From positions 118,553,579-118,617,578 of the forward strand of contig NC_133897.1 in assembly GCF_964199755.1 (NCBI RefSeq): a DNA stretch of 64,000 bases, in the 5' to 3' direction. Every line of letters begins with the position of its first letter. Positions within the stretch are counted from its first letter, which is position 1. Source of the DNA: Larus michahellis (lineage: Eukaryota; Chordata; Aves; Charadriiformes; Laridae). The notes beneath the pieces were generated by a model, which did not search any database, was not told the DNA's origin, and saw only the letters and a program-made list of their open reading frames with translations. Shown one piece after another: positions 37,101-46,295 of this stretch. A program made the position numbers and the translations under genes.

Positions 37101-40100
37101 TTATGGGGCTCTCACTTCCCCAAGCTTCACAACAACTTCAGAAATACAAGGGCACTGATTTGAGTACGTGGATTTAGTTTCAGAACACTGCTGTTGGTCT
37201 TTAGGGCTTAAACGCCATCTATTTTGCTTCCTCTCTGCAACAGAGTGATTTTGGAAGATTTCGGTGTTTCTCTTTTTGTTGGCTTGCTGAATCAGTATGG
37301 CCTGAGCGATGCTCAAGAGCAGCTCCATAAAACTGTTCTCAACTTTTCCTTTTGTTGCTGCTTTTCAAGCAATGTTTACCCAAGGGAAGGGACATGTTAA
37401 ATACATGTTTTGCTGGAACAGGACCCCAGTGAAAGACACTGACAATCATGGTTAGAGCAAGTTTAGGCCAGTAAGTGCAACAACACTTATATCATTGAAT
37501 ACGGCATTAACTGACTCAGTAACTTGCAGATGTCAGCATGAGATTAATGCTCTAGTTCCAGGTAACCAAGGAAAGTGAGAAACATTGGCTTGTATTGTTA
37601 AAGCAACGAGCACTCTGCTGTCCTGCACTGCCTGCCATCATCCCATGTTACTGCACGCCCTCCCTAAATTGTTTTTCTCTTAGGACCAGTAAAACTGTTG
37701 TTGTCCCAGAACAATTCTGCTCTCTGTGTACAGCGCACAGACCAGAGGGGCTGCAGGTACCCCTTACAACCACTTGCGTGGAGTATGAGGGGAAGACACT
37801 TTCCCAAAACTAGCTGCTGACGTCCCTTCCACAAGCAAGCGTGTCATGGTGTGAGAGGTGCCTTGAATGCAAAGCAGAGACGCAGGGATGGGTATGGGTG
37901 ATTAAGCTCTGTGATTGTTAGAGATGAGTTGGCTCAGACTAAGAGGCAGAAGCTCCAAATCATAGAGAGTCAAAGTAATCCCCGGGCTAGCAACAGCATC
38001 CACTCTATTTTAATGACCAGAGTTTAAAAATCAAAAGGTAAAGGACTTGTCCTTATCAGTTATCTCATCCAGAAAGCTGTAAACTACTGTGCCAATAAGT
38101 AAAATTGCAGATGCATTTATGGTGTAATCCTGGAGGGGTTACATCTCAGATGTAACTGACCCTCACCAACCAGACGTGCTGGAAATGTTTGATGAATTAT
38201 TTATAAATGTATCCCCGGCATCTCATTTTCCATTATGAACTCCAGACACCTTATTCCTTGATGTTCTCAGTAGAACAGACCCTGTTTATACATGCAAGCG
38301 ACAAACAAGCAGTTGGCAAGAAGCAACAGACAACACTTTTATTATTTCTAATAAACCAACAGTCACTTAATCAATCCCTGTTTGAACGCAGAACTTCTCC
38401 TACCTCTCTCTGCAGATTGATATCTGCTCCTTGCAACACCAATTCCCGCACGCAATCTATGTGTCCGTAGTAAGATGCTACCATCAGAGCTGTTGTGCCA
38501 AGCTGGGAGTAAGGAAAAACAAGTCAGTACCTTTAACAGACACCTCCAGCTGTCTGGAAGAGACAGCACCTCTTCTGAAAGCTGAAGGAAGCTTATGATC
38601 ATTGCAAAACCTGCTACCAGGTTTAAAATTTACTATCAAGAATACTTTGGAAATAAGCAATTAGCAGGTGTTAAAGCAAAAACATTACAGACTTGCCTGC
38701 AGTGTTAGGGCCTGACCATTCAAAACCATGCAACATTTGTGTGCAATGACTTCTCCTTGTTGTCCCAAAATAAGTGCAACAAGAAAATAGCAACAATATT
38801 TTTGATTTATGCACAGCATTTTATCGGAGAACCTCAAAGATCTTAATAACCTTAGGCAACCTTAGACTCAGGAGCCGAGTGACTTAGCTGAGTCACTTAA
38901 TTGTGAGTCATAGTCAGGAGTAAGGTCCGGGTGATTTAATTCCCTCTCCAAACAATGACAGCAAACTCACCCTGTGACTCTTCACATTACATGAGAGAAC
39001 TTTCCATACCAGAGCTGTGTTTTCAGGTTCTCTCAGTACCCCACAAGGTCACGGCTCCAGTGGCCCAAATAAGATTTAGGTTATATTTATGTGGTATACG
39101 GACAATATACATGAACCACATGCATAAGGATAAAATTCATCCTTCTAAAACATTCGCACACACTACTTTAATCTAAAGCAGGAATGTGTGACTTTACAAA
39201 AAAGTCGCATGCAGCCTTAATCATAGAAAAATGTTTTAGTCTAGAAAATGTGTATGCCTGATATAATTAATAAGTCAGGGTATTTTACAACATATTGTAA
39301 AAATTCTTGATCAAGGTTAGCCTTATTTTGAGGAAAAATGAGCATTAGCGGACCTTATTCTTTACACTGATCTGTATCCTGCTTACTTCATGCCCTCATC
39401 TGAACACCCTTCCCTCCCTGTCAGACACTCACACCATCAGGTCCAGAAGTACTGCAGGACAAATAGTTGCCCAGAGGGCAAAAATGATATGAAAATGAAA
39501 AGTTACATTAAAGTCAGTGGGCTTGGAAAATCTCTTGCACTTTGAAGGTATTCAAAGTGAGAGGAGCTGCAGCAGGTTCATGTTTCAGGCTGGAAGTGGC
39601 ACTAATCCTGTACCACACAGGAATGACTCTCGGTAAATCAGTCCCAGCACCAAAGAAACCTGGGAACTTCTCAGCCTTGGTTTTCCCCTGCTCTTTGCCA
39701 TAGCTTAGTACAATCAAGTATCTCTCCATATGTTGTAGGCAGAATAGCAAGACTTGCCCACCATCTGCATTTTCAACCCATTTCTAATCTCAAAACTTAT
39801 TTCAACCCATGCCAATTACAGTAAGGAAATCCCCCTGAAATCTTTCTGTCACGTGTCTGGGCTCCTCTTTGCTTGGAAATTGTACCGTGCCTTCATGTTG
39901 GTGCCAAGTCCAGGAGATACTGGGGCTGGGGGGAGGAAGAAGTCAGGAGGCCAGCAGTTCTTCTGACGGCACCGCCGGCTGTAGGACGCTGCGTGCCACA
40001 CAGGGTGGGAACGGCTGCACATCAAATGCAAACTTTTACATTGTCTAAATGAAAACTGTGGTCCAGGGTTGGGGTTTTTTTTTTTGAAAACTAATTATGA

Positions 40101-43100
40101 GGAGCTCTGCTAGCTGACAGAATCATTGCTGCTTGGGCTCGGTTGAGTCGACTCTTCACTGTGATCTATCACTACAATGACATTTCCTTGCAAAGAGAAG
40201 CCCGAGGTGCTAGGATCTGTGTTTTTAATGTCAGCGCCACAAATAACTGTGTAAGACACATTTTTGAGCGCTGGCAAATTCCTAACCCCTTGCCACTGAT
40301 GTAAATCATCACCCTCATTTTATCTTGAGTTTCAAACTTGCTTCCTGACAAGGGAAGGTTTTAAATCATCCCTAAGTGCCATAAGACTCTCAAATGTCTC
40401 GTGTTAGATCCCTGCCGCGCCCTGGGTGCAGGGGGCTATGGGAAGCGATGTAAAATCAGTGCCGTGGCTGTAGGGGCACTGTGCGCATACGCTGTCTTTG
40501 CAGTCCACATCTACTCGCCCACTGTTGAGCAGCAGCTGGAGGAGAGCCAGGTTTCCTTTTCTTGCAGCCCAAAACGCAGCATTGGCGAGTGGTGTTTCTT
40601 TCTGGTGGAAAAAAAAAGAAAAAAAAAAAGAAAGAAAAAGGAAAAAAAAAGAAAAAAGAAAAAAGGGAAAAAAAGAAGAAAAAAGAAGAAAAAAGAAAAA
40701 AAAGAAAAAAGCAGAAATAAGACACTTTGGAAGATGCAAAGATGCATTGGACTAACACACACATGCAAATTCTGCATTCAAGCCAGGCAACTTTCAGCCT
40801 AGTGTGCTGTTCTGTCAAAACCAGAGCACGGAAGGAAAAGCTAATTTAATTTCTTTGTGCAATTAAAGACATCAGTCTCCCTGTGCTACCTCGTGTTGTT
40901 TCAGGTCCTCCCTGTGTCCATGGCAGCCTATGACTCTTAGCTTGCTCTGTAACGAGAGACAACGGTGCTAGCCCAGATCCACAGGGAAACGTCACACAAA
41001 ACAACGTGCTAACTGGTACCTGTATTGTCTGCTTCTGTGGTGGGGCTGGGCACAGTCAGAGAGGCTGAATCATCCTGCTGGCATGTCCTGCTACAGGACA
41101 TCTTCCTGGGTTTCAGGTTAGCTCTCTGGCATCGCCTTCTTTTCTGCACATAAAGTCCCAATACAGGAAAAATATTGTTCATGCACCTCCCATACTGTTT
41201 GGTCTGCCTCCTCCCTGCAATTAACACCCTGTAACTGTGGGCACATGAGATATCTCCTGGGTGATGCTAGTAAAAAAAAAAAAAGAAAAGGCTAAAATCT
41301 TACTGTCTATAGGCTTATGGATCCATTTACTAAGTATGCAAGGCGATACATAAGGCAAAATTAGGAAACTCTGAAATCTAGATAACACAGGCCACTGTTA
41401 AACAAATTGGTAGTAATATAATACTCTTTTGAGGCTTTCTTAGTCCTAGAAACAAGGACCACGGTGTGACTTTTCCTGCGTAGGAGCAAATTATCGCTGC
41501 CCCAGCATAGGAGGAGGACAGCAGAACGGGTAAGCGCTGTGACGGGTGAAGTGCGGAGGGGAAACACCACTGTGATGGCAACGCTACGTATCCTAGAGCA
41601 GGCTCACGCCGCTGGTTTTTTAATAAGGCCCAAAACCACCAACAGTTCAGTAAAACATTGTTTCACTGATGGTCATCTTAGACCGAAACAGCGTCAAAAT
41701 TACCCGGGGGGCCTTACTTTCCGGTGAATCCTGCCTTCAGGGCAACTCCAAGAGAGTGCAGAGTGGATGTAAAAGTCAATCATTCTGCTTCAGAAGATCT
41801 GATATGCACTTCTCCGTCTCTAAATGTCAATGGGCGCGTGTAATGTGGTAGAGAATCAGGATTGAATGGTTTTATGGTTGATATTTAAAATGCACATATA
41901 GAGCAGAGTTTAAATTGCTTCTTTCACTGACACGCAGGTAATAAACCTCCCAGAAACCAGCAGACACAAGACCAATCCTGTGTGAATCTATCCCAGATCC
42001 GTCGCCCTGAGCACTTTCCATGGGTTGCATTTTTAATATTCATAGTTTGGAAAATTGGCAGCTGTTTGAGTCGAGAGGAGTTTCAACCATTCAATAAATT
42101 ATAAGACACTTCCTATAAACTGATAGTGATATTTCTTGTACCAGCACACACAGGGGCAGGAGTCTGGAACATTTAGCAAGCACATTAGGCTAATTTCTGA
42201 TCTTCCTTTTACAGCTAATACATTTCTCCTGGTGAATCTGTAGATAATGTCGATCAAAGTAGAGCTGGCAGTTTATACCCTCCTTGCTGGCAACGCAGTA
42301 GCGTCTTCCTATCTTTACCCTTACAACCACTCAAAATGTTATGTAAAAGCAAACAATTGATCTAAACATTCAGTAGCCCATGATGCCCTTTTTGCTCTGA
42401 TTTATTAGGCAGATATTTATTTACTTATAGAGCTGGTAGGTACGAATATTGTCTGATTGTCTTTATTATTATGATATTCAGTGGAAAGCTACTGCAAAAG
42501 AATGATATTTGGACCTCACAGAATGGGAAATCAAATTCCTTACCTTTTATTGTCTCGCTCTATTCCTTAAAGTTTTAGAAAGCTTTGGGGTATGGCAATA
42601 TATCCGTATATATATGGCAATATATCCATATATCCAAGATTTATTTCCCCCAGCCCAGTTTTCACTATGAGGGCACAGTAGCAATGTGACTGCATTTTAT
42701 GGTGCCTACCGTACGACAACGCCTTTATCGATCAGGTAGGCAGGATCCGGAATCAATACTCAGGAACTCTTTACTTGCTTTCATCAGTTTACATGAGGAG
42801 AGAAGAGAACTAAGTTGCCAGTGTTACCCTCATCTGCAAGTAAAAGTCCAAAGTCTTTAGCCTTATGAGTCATAAATTCCTTCCTCTTTTTTTTTCCCCT
42901 GTAATTCCTACACTAGCTCTCCAGAAAAGTTGTCCTCGTATTTTGGATCAGACCCAAGGAATGGAAGAATTCTCCAGTGCTCCAGGACACAAAATGAGGT
43001 TTTTCCCAGTGGTGTTTTTTGACCCAGTTAGGAATGACTGCTGTCAGTACTCGCGCCTCCCCTTGTGCCCCCACCTTGCTGGGGATTCCTTGTATAAAAG

Positions 43101-45935
43101 CAGACAGAACAGTCACACCATCAACCATGGAGTGGTTAGATAAAAAAAAAGCAAACACAAATCTGAGCTATTTTACCTGCTAAAATGAATGGAAATTTGC
43201 AAAATTATTCAGATGATCTGGGCACCCTACAAGGACAGCCTCAAGGACTACCATCTGGCAATTTCTCTTCTGCTTTCAAACCAAGGATTTATACACCTGT
43301 GCTCTTCATTTTCATGTGGTATCAGCAATAGTGACATCACTAGCAGGCAAAATGTAAAATGCTACTTCGGGATTAATAATCTGATTAATTGAACGATTTT
43401 TGGGCAATAAATGGGTTTTAAACTGCAGGATATGACATAAACCTTGACCGTTGCTGTTCAGTTATGAATTCAATTCTGTCTCATCTGATAATTCTTAGGG
43501 AGAGGTAATGTGGAATTTCAAGAGCTTACCTGGATGCAATTTTCATGTAATTCTTATTACAAAGCTAGTCTGGTCCTAAAAACTCCTTAAAGCAAACAAC
43601 TGACCCTCAGCATTGACAGTCTGGGAACAGAATGTAATAAACACTTGAAAATGTGATTAGCTAATAGCTTTGGTGAAAATGACATGTTTCATTATGCCAC
43701 TTGCTGCAGCATCAGCAACTTTTGGGATACAATTTCCTCCACTTAATCAAGATCTCTAAAGCATTATTTCAAACTCTGGCTGTGCTATTCATTTCGGTTG
43801 TTTATATGCTTTTACAAGAGCCCGAAGATGAAAAGCTGGCATTATATTCACGCTGTATTGGCATCAAGCAAAAATGCTTATTCAAAAATGGCCTAGAGGA
43901 AAATATATGTTATACATCTGACAAGACCACTTCTGTGCAGGAATATGGAAAAAATTAAATGCGATAATGTATCTGTATGTGTCATCTTAGGAATATTAAG
44001 GGGAAAACTATCATTTAAATGCTGCGATGAGCAGCTCCTGCTCCCTGCCCTACCTTTGACTTGGTGTTTGCAGAGAAGAGGCAACTCACAGTGGGGTAAC
44101 AGCTGAGGAGGAAAAGTGCAGTTCTTGAACTGTGATCTTGAAGATGAAAGAAAAGAGGCAATAGGCAAAGAGAAAAAAAAAAAGACAGGAGAAAGAGAAC
44201 ACCAGCCCAGCAGCTTGTGCCTTGTACTGTCAAAAAACAAGAAAATTCCCTTTTCTTTCTCGGTTTCCAAACCAGTCCTAATGGAAAGCAGGAACTGAGT
44301 AAAATGTTTTAAGAAGAAGAACTGGAAATCAGGATCAAGCATGATGCATTGAAAAATGTTAGTAGGACTTAGGAGGAAAGAGAGAGGACTTTATTAGATA
44401 GCAATACATCCTACATAGAATCATAGAATGGTTTAGGTTGGAAGGGGCCTTAAAGATCATCTTAGTTCCAACCCCCTGCCATGGCCAGGGACATCAAGGA
44501 TCCTGATAAAGAAGAAACAAGATACAAATGTAAGTTTAGACAGGAAAAAGCTGGTATAAGAAGAGAGGATATTCACGTGTACATACAGTGAGAAAGAAAG
44601 AGAAATGCTACCTCATGGATAAGTAGGCTGGTATGATGGGAAACACGAGCAGAGAGCAGCAAACAGAGACAGCAGGAATCCAAAGTAAGTACAGAGTCTT
44701 CTGAGAGGAAGAGAAAATGCCAAGTAAAACGACACAGAAAAGAGAGAGAAAGCAGAGGGAGGCAGGGGCTGCAATTCTCCAGAGGGAGAGGGAGCAGGCA
44801 GTGAGCTACCTTGAACGGGAGTACTCGTGGGAAGAGCAAGTGAGAAATAGGGCACAGAAAAGGAGCGTAGAGGGACGGAACAGAAAAGAAGACCTGAAGG
44901 ACAAGGTGAAAAACCAAGGAGGCCAAAAATGCAGAAGGAGGCAAGAAGAAGGGGCAAAGGTACTCTGCTCCCTGCCACACCAAGGCTTTAACTGCAGGTG
45001 GAAATCACCTGCTGCACCACCACCATCCACTGACCCGGTGCCACCGCAGCACCAGCACCCCCTGGGGCGGGGGGAACGCCTTGACAGGAGTGAGAGGCAA
45101 GTACGGGGAATAATCCATCAGATAAAGCAATGCAACACGAGCAACATGGCAAAGGACTGGCACAGAGCTGGTGATCAATAAGAGGAGGGCAAGCACAGCA
45201 TCCAGAAAGTGCACAGCTAAGATGTACATCTAGCATAAATATTATCTGTTAGCATCAGCAAATTGCTACTTGCTTCCGTCTTTGGCAATTGACTTTATTA
45301 ATCCTGTCCTCAGACTAAAAAAAATATTTTAGGTGGTCTTTTGAAAATTACTGCTCTTGCATAGTTTTAGATGGAGGAAGGACAAAAAGTGACAGGAATC
45401 ATGGACAGAAAAGGGAAGGAACCAGCCTGGCTTCAGCGGCCACCACAGCCTGAAAAGAAAAGCAGGGATGGATGCTGCCTCCGAACTAATCACATCATGA
45501 GCAGCACTAGCAGAGATGGTCGGAAAAGTGGAGAGGAGGCTCCTGACTGCACCAAATCCCACAGCGCGGAGCCCGGCCACCCTAAAAAGCTTCATGGAGG
45601 CTCGCAGTTTATGTAACGCCAACCACGCAGCCTTTTGGGGATGTCGGCTGCGGGAGAAGCATCCTCTCCATCAGCTGCCACCGCGGCACTCCCGGGGCAC
45701 CCCGTAGCCCGGGAAAGACGCTGCTGTTTTCTTTCCTTCCCCCCTAAACCACCCCCGTTTTTCCATTAAGAAAAAACATATAAATAAAATAAATCAATCC
45801 CCAAACCCAAGAATATGACGGAGCATTTCGCGGGATGCCGGCAGGGCGAGCACCAAACGGGCATTTCCACCACCCACCCCCCCCGCCCCCCCTCTCCCCG
45901 GCGCCCGGGCTCACCTTGAACGACATCCTGCACAT
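19035..45935 (-). CDS. ANKRD29: ANKRD29, ankyrin repeat domain 29, complete coding sequence
   Basis: Ten coding exons on the minus strand: 45915-45935, 40491-40601, 38404-38502, 35798-35896, 30753-30851, 27714-27812, 22732-22830, 22174-22269, 20996-21094 and 19035-19118. All borders are GT/AG and all phases are 0. The sum is 301 codons plus stop, the same as human ANKRD29. The protein starts MCRMSFK and consists of ankyrin repeats, each with the G-T-A-L..AA..GH pattern, then a basic tail ending KEKQRKS. Its biochemical role is not established; ankyrin stacks bind proteins. There is no signal peptide or membrane segment, so it is probably cytosolic or nuclear. No frameshift or premature stop was found, so the gene looks functional. 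Identification rests on close match to the human sequence as I recall it. Confidence 0.97.
19119..20995 (-). other. ANKRD29: ANKRD29 intron 9
   Basis: 1.9 kb intron between the last two coding exons. It contains the best preserved CR1 3' end of the window (19590-19882), inserted in the orientation opposite to the gene. Confidence 0.85.
19590..19882 (+). mobile_element. CR1 LINE, 3' end
   Basis: About 290 bp of the CR1 3' region in plus orientation. It includes AGATTTAGACTAGATATAAG, GAGGGTGGTGAAACAGTGGA, the TGGACTAGATGACCTGTAAA block and the terminal TTCTATGA-type repeats. It is 5' truncated, like nearly all avian CR1 copies, and has moderate divergence. It lies antisense to ANKRD29. Confidence 0.93.
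20996..21094 (-). CDS. ANKRD29: ANKRD29 coding exon 9 (ankyrin repeat 8)
   Basis: 99 bp, 33 codons. Borders are TTTTCTAG|AATGGG and AACAAG|GTATGT. It encodes [20 protein letters not shown] and ends GADPCLRNK. It is richer in GC than the other internal exons. Confidence 0.96.
21095..22173 (-). other. ANKRD29: ANKRD29 intron 8
   Basis: 1.1 kb, AT-rich. I see no repeat or gene within it. Confidence 0.85.
22174..22269 (-). CDS. ANKRD29: ANKRD29 coding exon 8 (ankyrin repeat 7)
   Basis: 96 bp, 32 codons. Borders are TCTTTACAG|GACGGT and CTGAAG|GTTAGT. It encodes [20 protein letters not shown] and ends SPTLGLLK. It is one codon shorter than its neighbours, as in human. Confidence 0.96.
22270..22731 (-). 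other. ANKRD29: ANKRD29 intron 7
   Basis: The shortest intron of the gene, 462 bp, with moderate GC content. Nothing else is recognisable. Confidence 0.85.
22732..22830 (-). CDS. ANKRD29: ANKRD29 coding exon 7 (ankyrin repeat 6)
   Basis: 99 bp, 33 codons. Borders are TTTGTTTGCAG|GATGGG and CGGGAC|GTGAGT. It encodes [20 protein letters not shown] and ends GAERDAARD. Confidence 0.96.
22831..27713 (-). other. ANKRD29: ANKRD29 intron 6
   Basis: 4.9 kb. It contains a 20-nt T run (24409-24428) and a short duplicated ATTTGATTACAA motif with 25-bp spacing near 25195-25245. No exon-like or CR1 sequence was recognised. Confidence 0.8.
24409..24428. repeat. Poly(T) tract, 20 nt
   Basis: An uninterrupted run of 20 T (A on the transcribed strand) in ANKRD29 intron 6. 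It could be the tail of an old retroposed sequence, but no body or target-site duplication could be seen. Confidence 0.7.
27714..27812 (-). CDS. ANKRD29: ANKRD29 coding exon 6 (ankyrin repeat 5)
   Basis: 99 bp, 33 codons. Borders are GTTCTTAG|GATGGA and CGGCAG|GTAAGC. It encodes [20 protein letters not shown] and ends KVNQPRQ. Confidence 0.96.
27813..30752 (-). other. ANKRD29: ANKRD29 intron 5
   Basis: 2.9 kb. Open frames here (for example 117 codons at 28839-29192, plus strand) have no recognisable domain. No clear repeat. Confidence 0.8.
30753..30851 (-). CDS. ANKRD29: ANKRD29 coding exon 5 (ankyrin repeat 4)
   Basis: 99 bp, 33 codons. Borders are TTTTTCACAG|GATGGA and CTTTAT|GTGAGT. It encodes [20 protein letters not shown] and ends [11 protein letters not shown]. 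Confidence 0.96.
33127..33162. repeat. Inverted repeat with 11-bp perfect arms
   Basis: GACCAGAGTGA (33127-33137) and TCACTCTGGTC (33152-33162), separated by 14 bases. In ANKRD29 intron 4. Confidence 0.65.
34650..34703. repeat. 27-bp tandem duplication
   Basis: Two adjacent copies containing TATGAGTAACAAATG, starting ACTCACAT; period exactly 27 bp. In ANKRD29 intron 4. Confidence 0.7.
35581..35640. repeat. 30-bp tandem duplication, one mismatch
   Basis: Two adjacent 30-bp units beginning GTCTAGACAGTAAAAGCTAG and ending in AGCTA. They differ at a single base (TAACC versus TAACA). A young duplication about 160 bp from ANKRD29 exon 4. Confidence 0.85.
35798..35896 (-). CDS. ANKRD29: ANKRD29 coding exon 4 (ankyrin repeat 3)
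   Basis: 99 bp, 33 codons. Borders are CCTTACAG|TCAGGT and AATAAA|GTAAGA. It encodes [20 protein letters not shown] and ends GASTEFKNK. The core [12 protein letters not shown] is the same as human. Confidence 0.96.
35897..38403 (-). other. ANKRD29: ANKRD29 intron 3
   Basis: 2.5 kb. Its main content is the long purine/GGAA microsatellite at 36611-36950. Confidence 0.85.
36611..36950. repeat. Polypurine region with (GGAA)n microsatellite
   Basis: About 340 bp made almost only of purines on the plus strand. The last part (36830-36946) is an uninterrupted GGAA repeat of about 29 units; before it come degenerate GGAGGAAGG and GAAAGAG variants. On the ANKRD29 transcript it reads as pyrimidine (TTCC)n. 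The long Leu/Pro/Ser/Phe or Gly/Arg/Lys/Glu open frames over it are by-products. Confidence 0.97.
38404..38502 (-). CDS. ANKRD29: ANKRD29 coding exon 3 (ankyrin repeat 2)
   Basis: 99 bp, 33 codons. Borders are TTACTCCCAG|CTTGGC and GAGAGAG|GTAGGA. It encodes [20 protein letters not shown] and ends GADINLQRE. The first residue is Leu where the human protein has His. A change of A-G to Y-Y is also seen before GH. Confidence 0.96.
38503..40490 (-). other. ANKRD29: ANKRD29 intron 2
   Basis: 2.0 kb. I see no repeat or additional exon. Confidence 0.85.
40491..40601 (-). CDS. ANKRD29: ANKRD29 coding exon 2 (ankyrin repeat 1)
   Basis: 111 bp, 37 codons. The acceptor is CCACCAG|AAAGAAAC, preceded by a very long pyrimidine tract; the donor is AGC|GTATGC. 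It encodes [20 protein letters not shown] and ends RVDVDCKDS, nearly identical to human. The ankyrin helix signature [14 protein letters not shown] is clear. Confidence 0.96.
40607..40711. repeat. 105-nt pure purine tract (pyrimidine on the transcript) at the exon 2 acceptor
   Basis: Uninterrupted A/G on the plus strand, mainly A-runs spaced by single G. On the minus strand it forms an unbroken C/T tract that ends five bases before the ANKRD29 exon 2 boundary. It is far longer than a normal polypyrimidine tract and is probably an expanded simple repeat seeded in it. Confidence 0.9.
44414..44498 (-). mobile_element. CR1 LINE, 3' tail
   Basis: Starts TAGAATCATAGAATGG and continues with TTGGAAGGGGCCTTAAAGAT and TTCCAACCCCCTGCCATGG, the reverse of the CR1 3' end. 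About 85 bp, strongly 5' truncated. Same orientation as ANKRD29, in its intron 1. Confidence 0.92.
45915..45935 (-). CDS. ANKRD29: ANKRD29 coding exon 1
   Basis: Only 21 bp are coding: MCRMSFK, ending AAG|GTGAGC. The seven residues are identical to human. The frame continues upstream without a stop through GC-rich DNA, but the human protein starts at this Met. Confidence 0.94.
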
Positions 45936-46075
45936 CGCAGCGCTCCGCCTCCGCGCCGCTCCGCGCCGAACCGCGCCGATCCGCGCCCCGGGGCTGCGCG
46001 GGGCCGGGGCGGGGCGCGGGGCCGGCGCCTCCCTCCCCCGTGGCTTTATGCTCATGAGTTTCTGGCTATTATTGC

Positions 46076-46085
46076 CCTTTAAAGG
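46076..46085. promoter_or_regulatory. Consensus CArG box (SRF site), CCTTTAAAGG
   Basis: Exact fit to CC(A/T)6GG, and palindromic. It is about 140 bp upstream of the ANKRD29 start codon, beside a CTATAA sequence. Binding by SRF is an inference from the motif and its position. Confidence 0.5.
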
Positions 46086-46100
46086 CTTATAGGGCGAGAA

Positions 46101-46125
46101 GGGGGGGGGGGGGGGGAGGGGAGGG
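46101..46125 (+). repeat. G-run with quadruplex potential
   Basis: Sixteen G in a row followed by AGGGGAGGG on the plus strand. This satisfies a four-run G-quadruplex pattern on the strand opposite to ANKRD29 sense. It is about 170 bp upstream of the start codon. Confidence 0.75.
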
Positions 46126-46152
46126 ATTGTTTATTTTTTAAATTAATAACAC

Positions 46153-46295
46153 TTTATTATTAAATTATTCTTGCTATTATTCTTGCTATTATTCTTGTTA
46201 TTATTCTTGTTATTATTCTTGCTATTCTTATTCTTATTATTGTTATTATTGTTGTTTATCATTATTATCATTATTATTGTTGTTGTTATTACTGT
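46153..46295. repeat. TTATT-type microsatellite with 12-bp higher-order unit
   Basis: An AT-rich simple repeat. From 46165 to 46224 it has five copies of a 12-bp unit TTATTCTTG(C/T)TA, then decays into (TTA)n and (TTG)n variants. It lies just upstream of the ANKRD29 promoter. Confidence 0.85.

Larger units (their letters stand above)
40602..45914 (-). other. ANKRD29: ANKRD29 intron 1
   Basis: 5.3 kb. It holds the long pyrimidine tract (on the transcript) against the exon 2 acceptor, a purine-rich area near 44100-44950, and one CR1 tail (44414-44498). Confidence 0.85.
45936..46130 (-). promoter_or_regulatory. ANKRD29: Promoter region of ANKRD29
   Basis: GC-rich sequence directly upstream of the start codon, with several GC boxes (GGGGCGGGGC near 46005-46020). 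Further upstream are AT-rich elements: a CArG box at 46076-46085 and a CTATAA on the minus strand at 46087-46092, then a 16-G run at 46101-46116. The CpG-rich part is short compared with those of NPC1 and LAMA3. The transcription start is not visible directly. Confidence 0.65.

Noticed and set aside
40401-40818. Lys-rich plus-strand and Phe-rich minus-strand frames around ANKRD29 exon 2
   Set aside because: Apart from exon 2 itself they translate the A/G-rich simple tract.
44116-45181. Purine-rich region with Glu/Lys/Arg-rich plus-strand frames and Leu/Ser/Phe-rich minus-strand frames
   Set aside because: Biased composition of ANKRD29 intron 1; no exon borders compatible with the gene.
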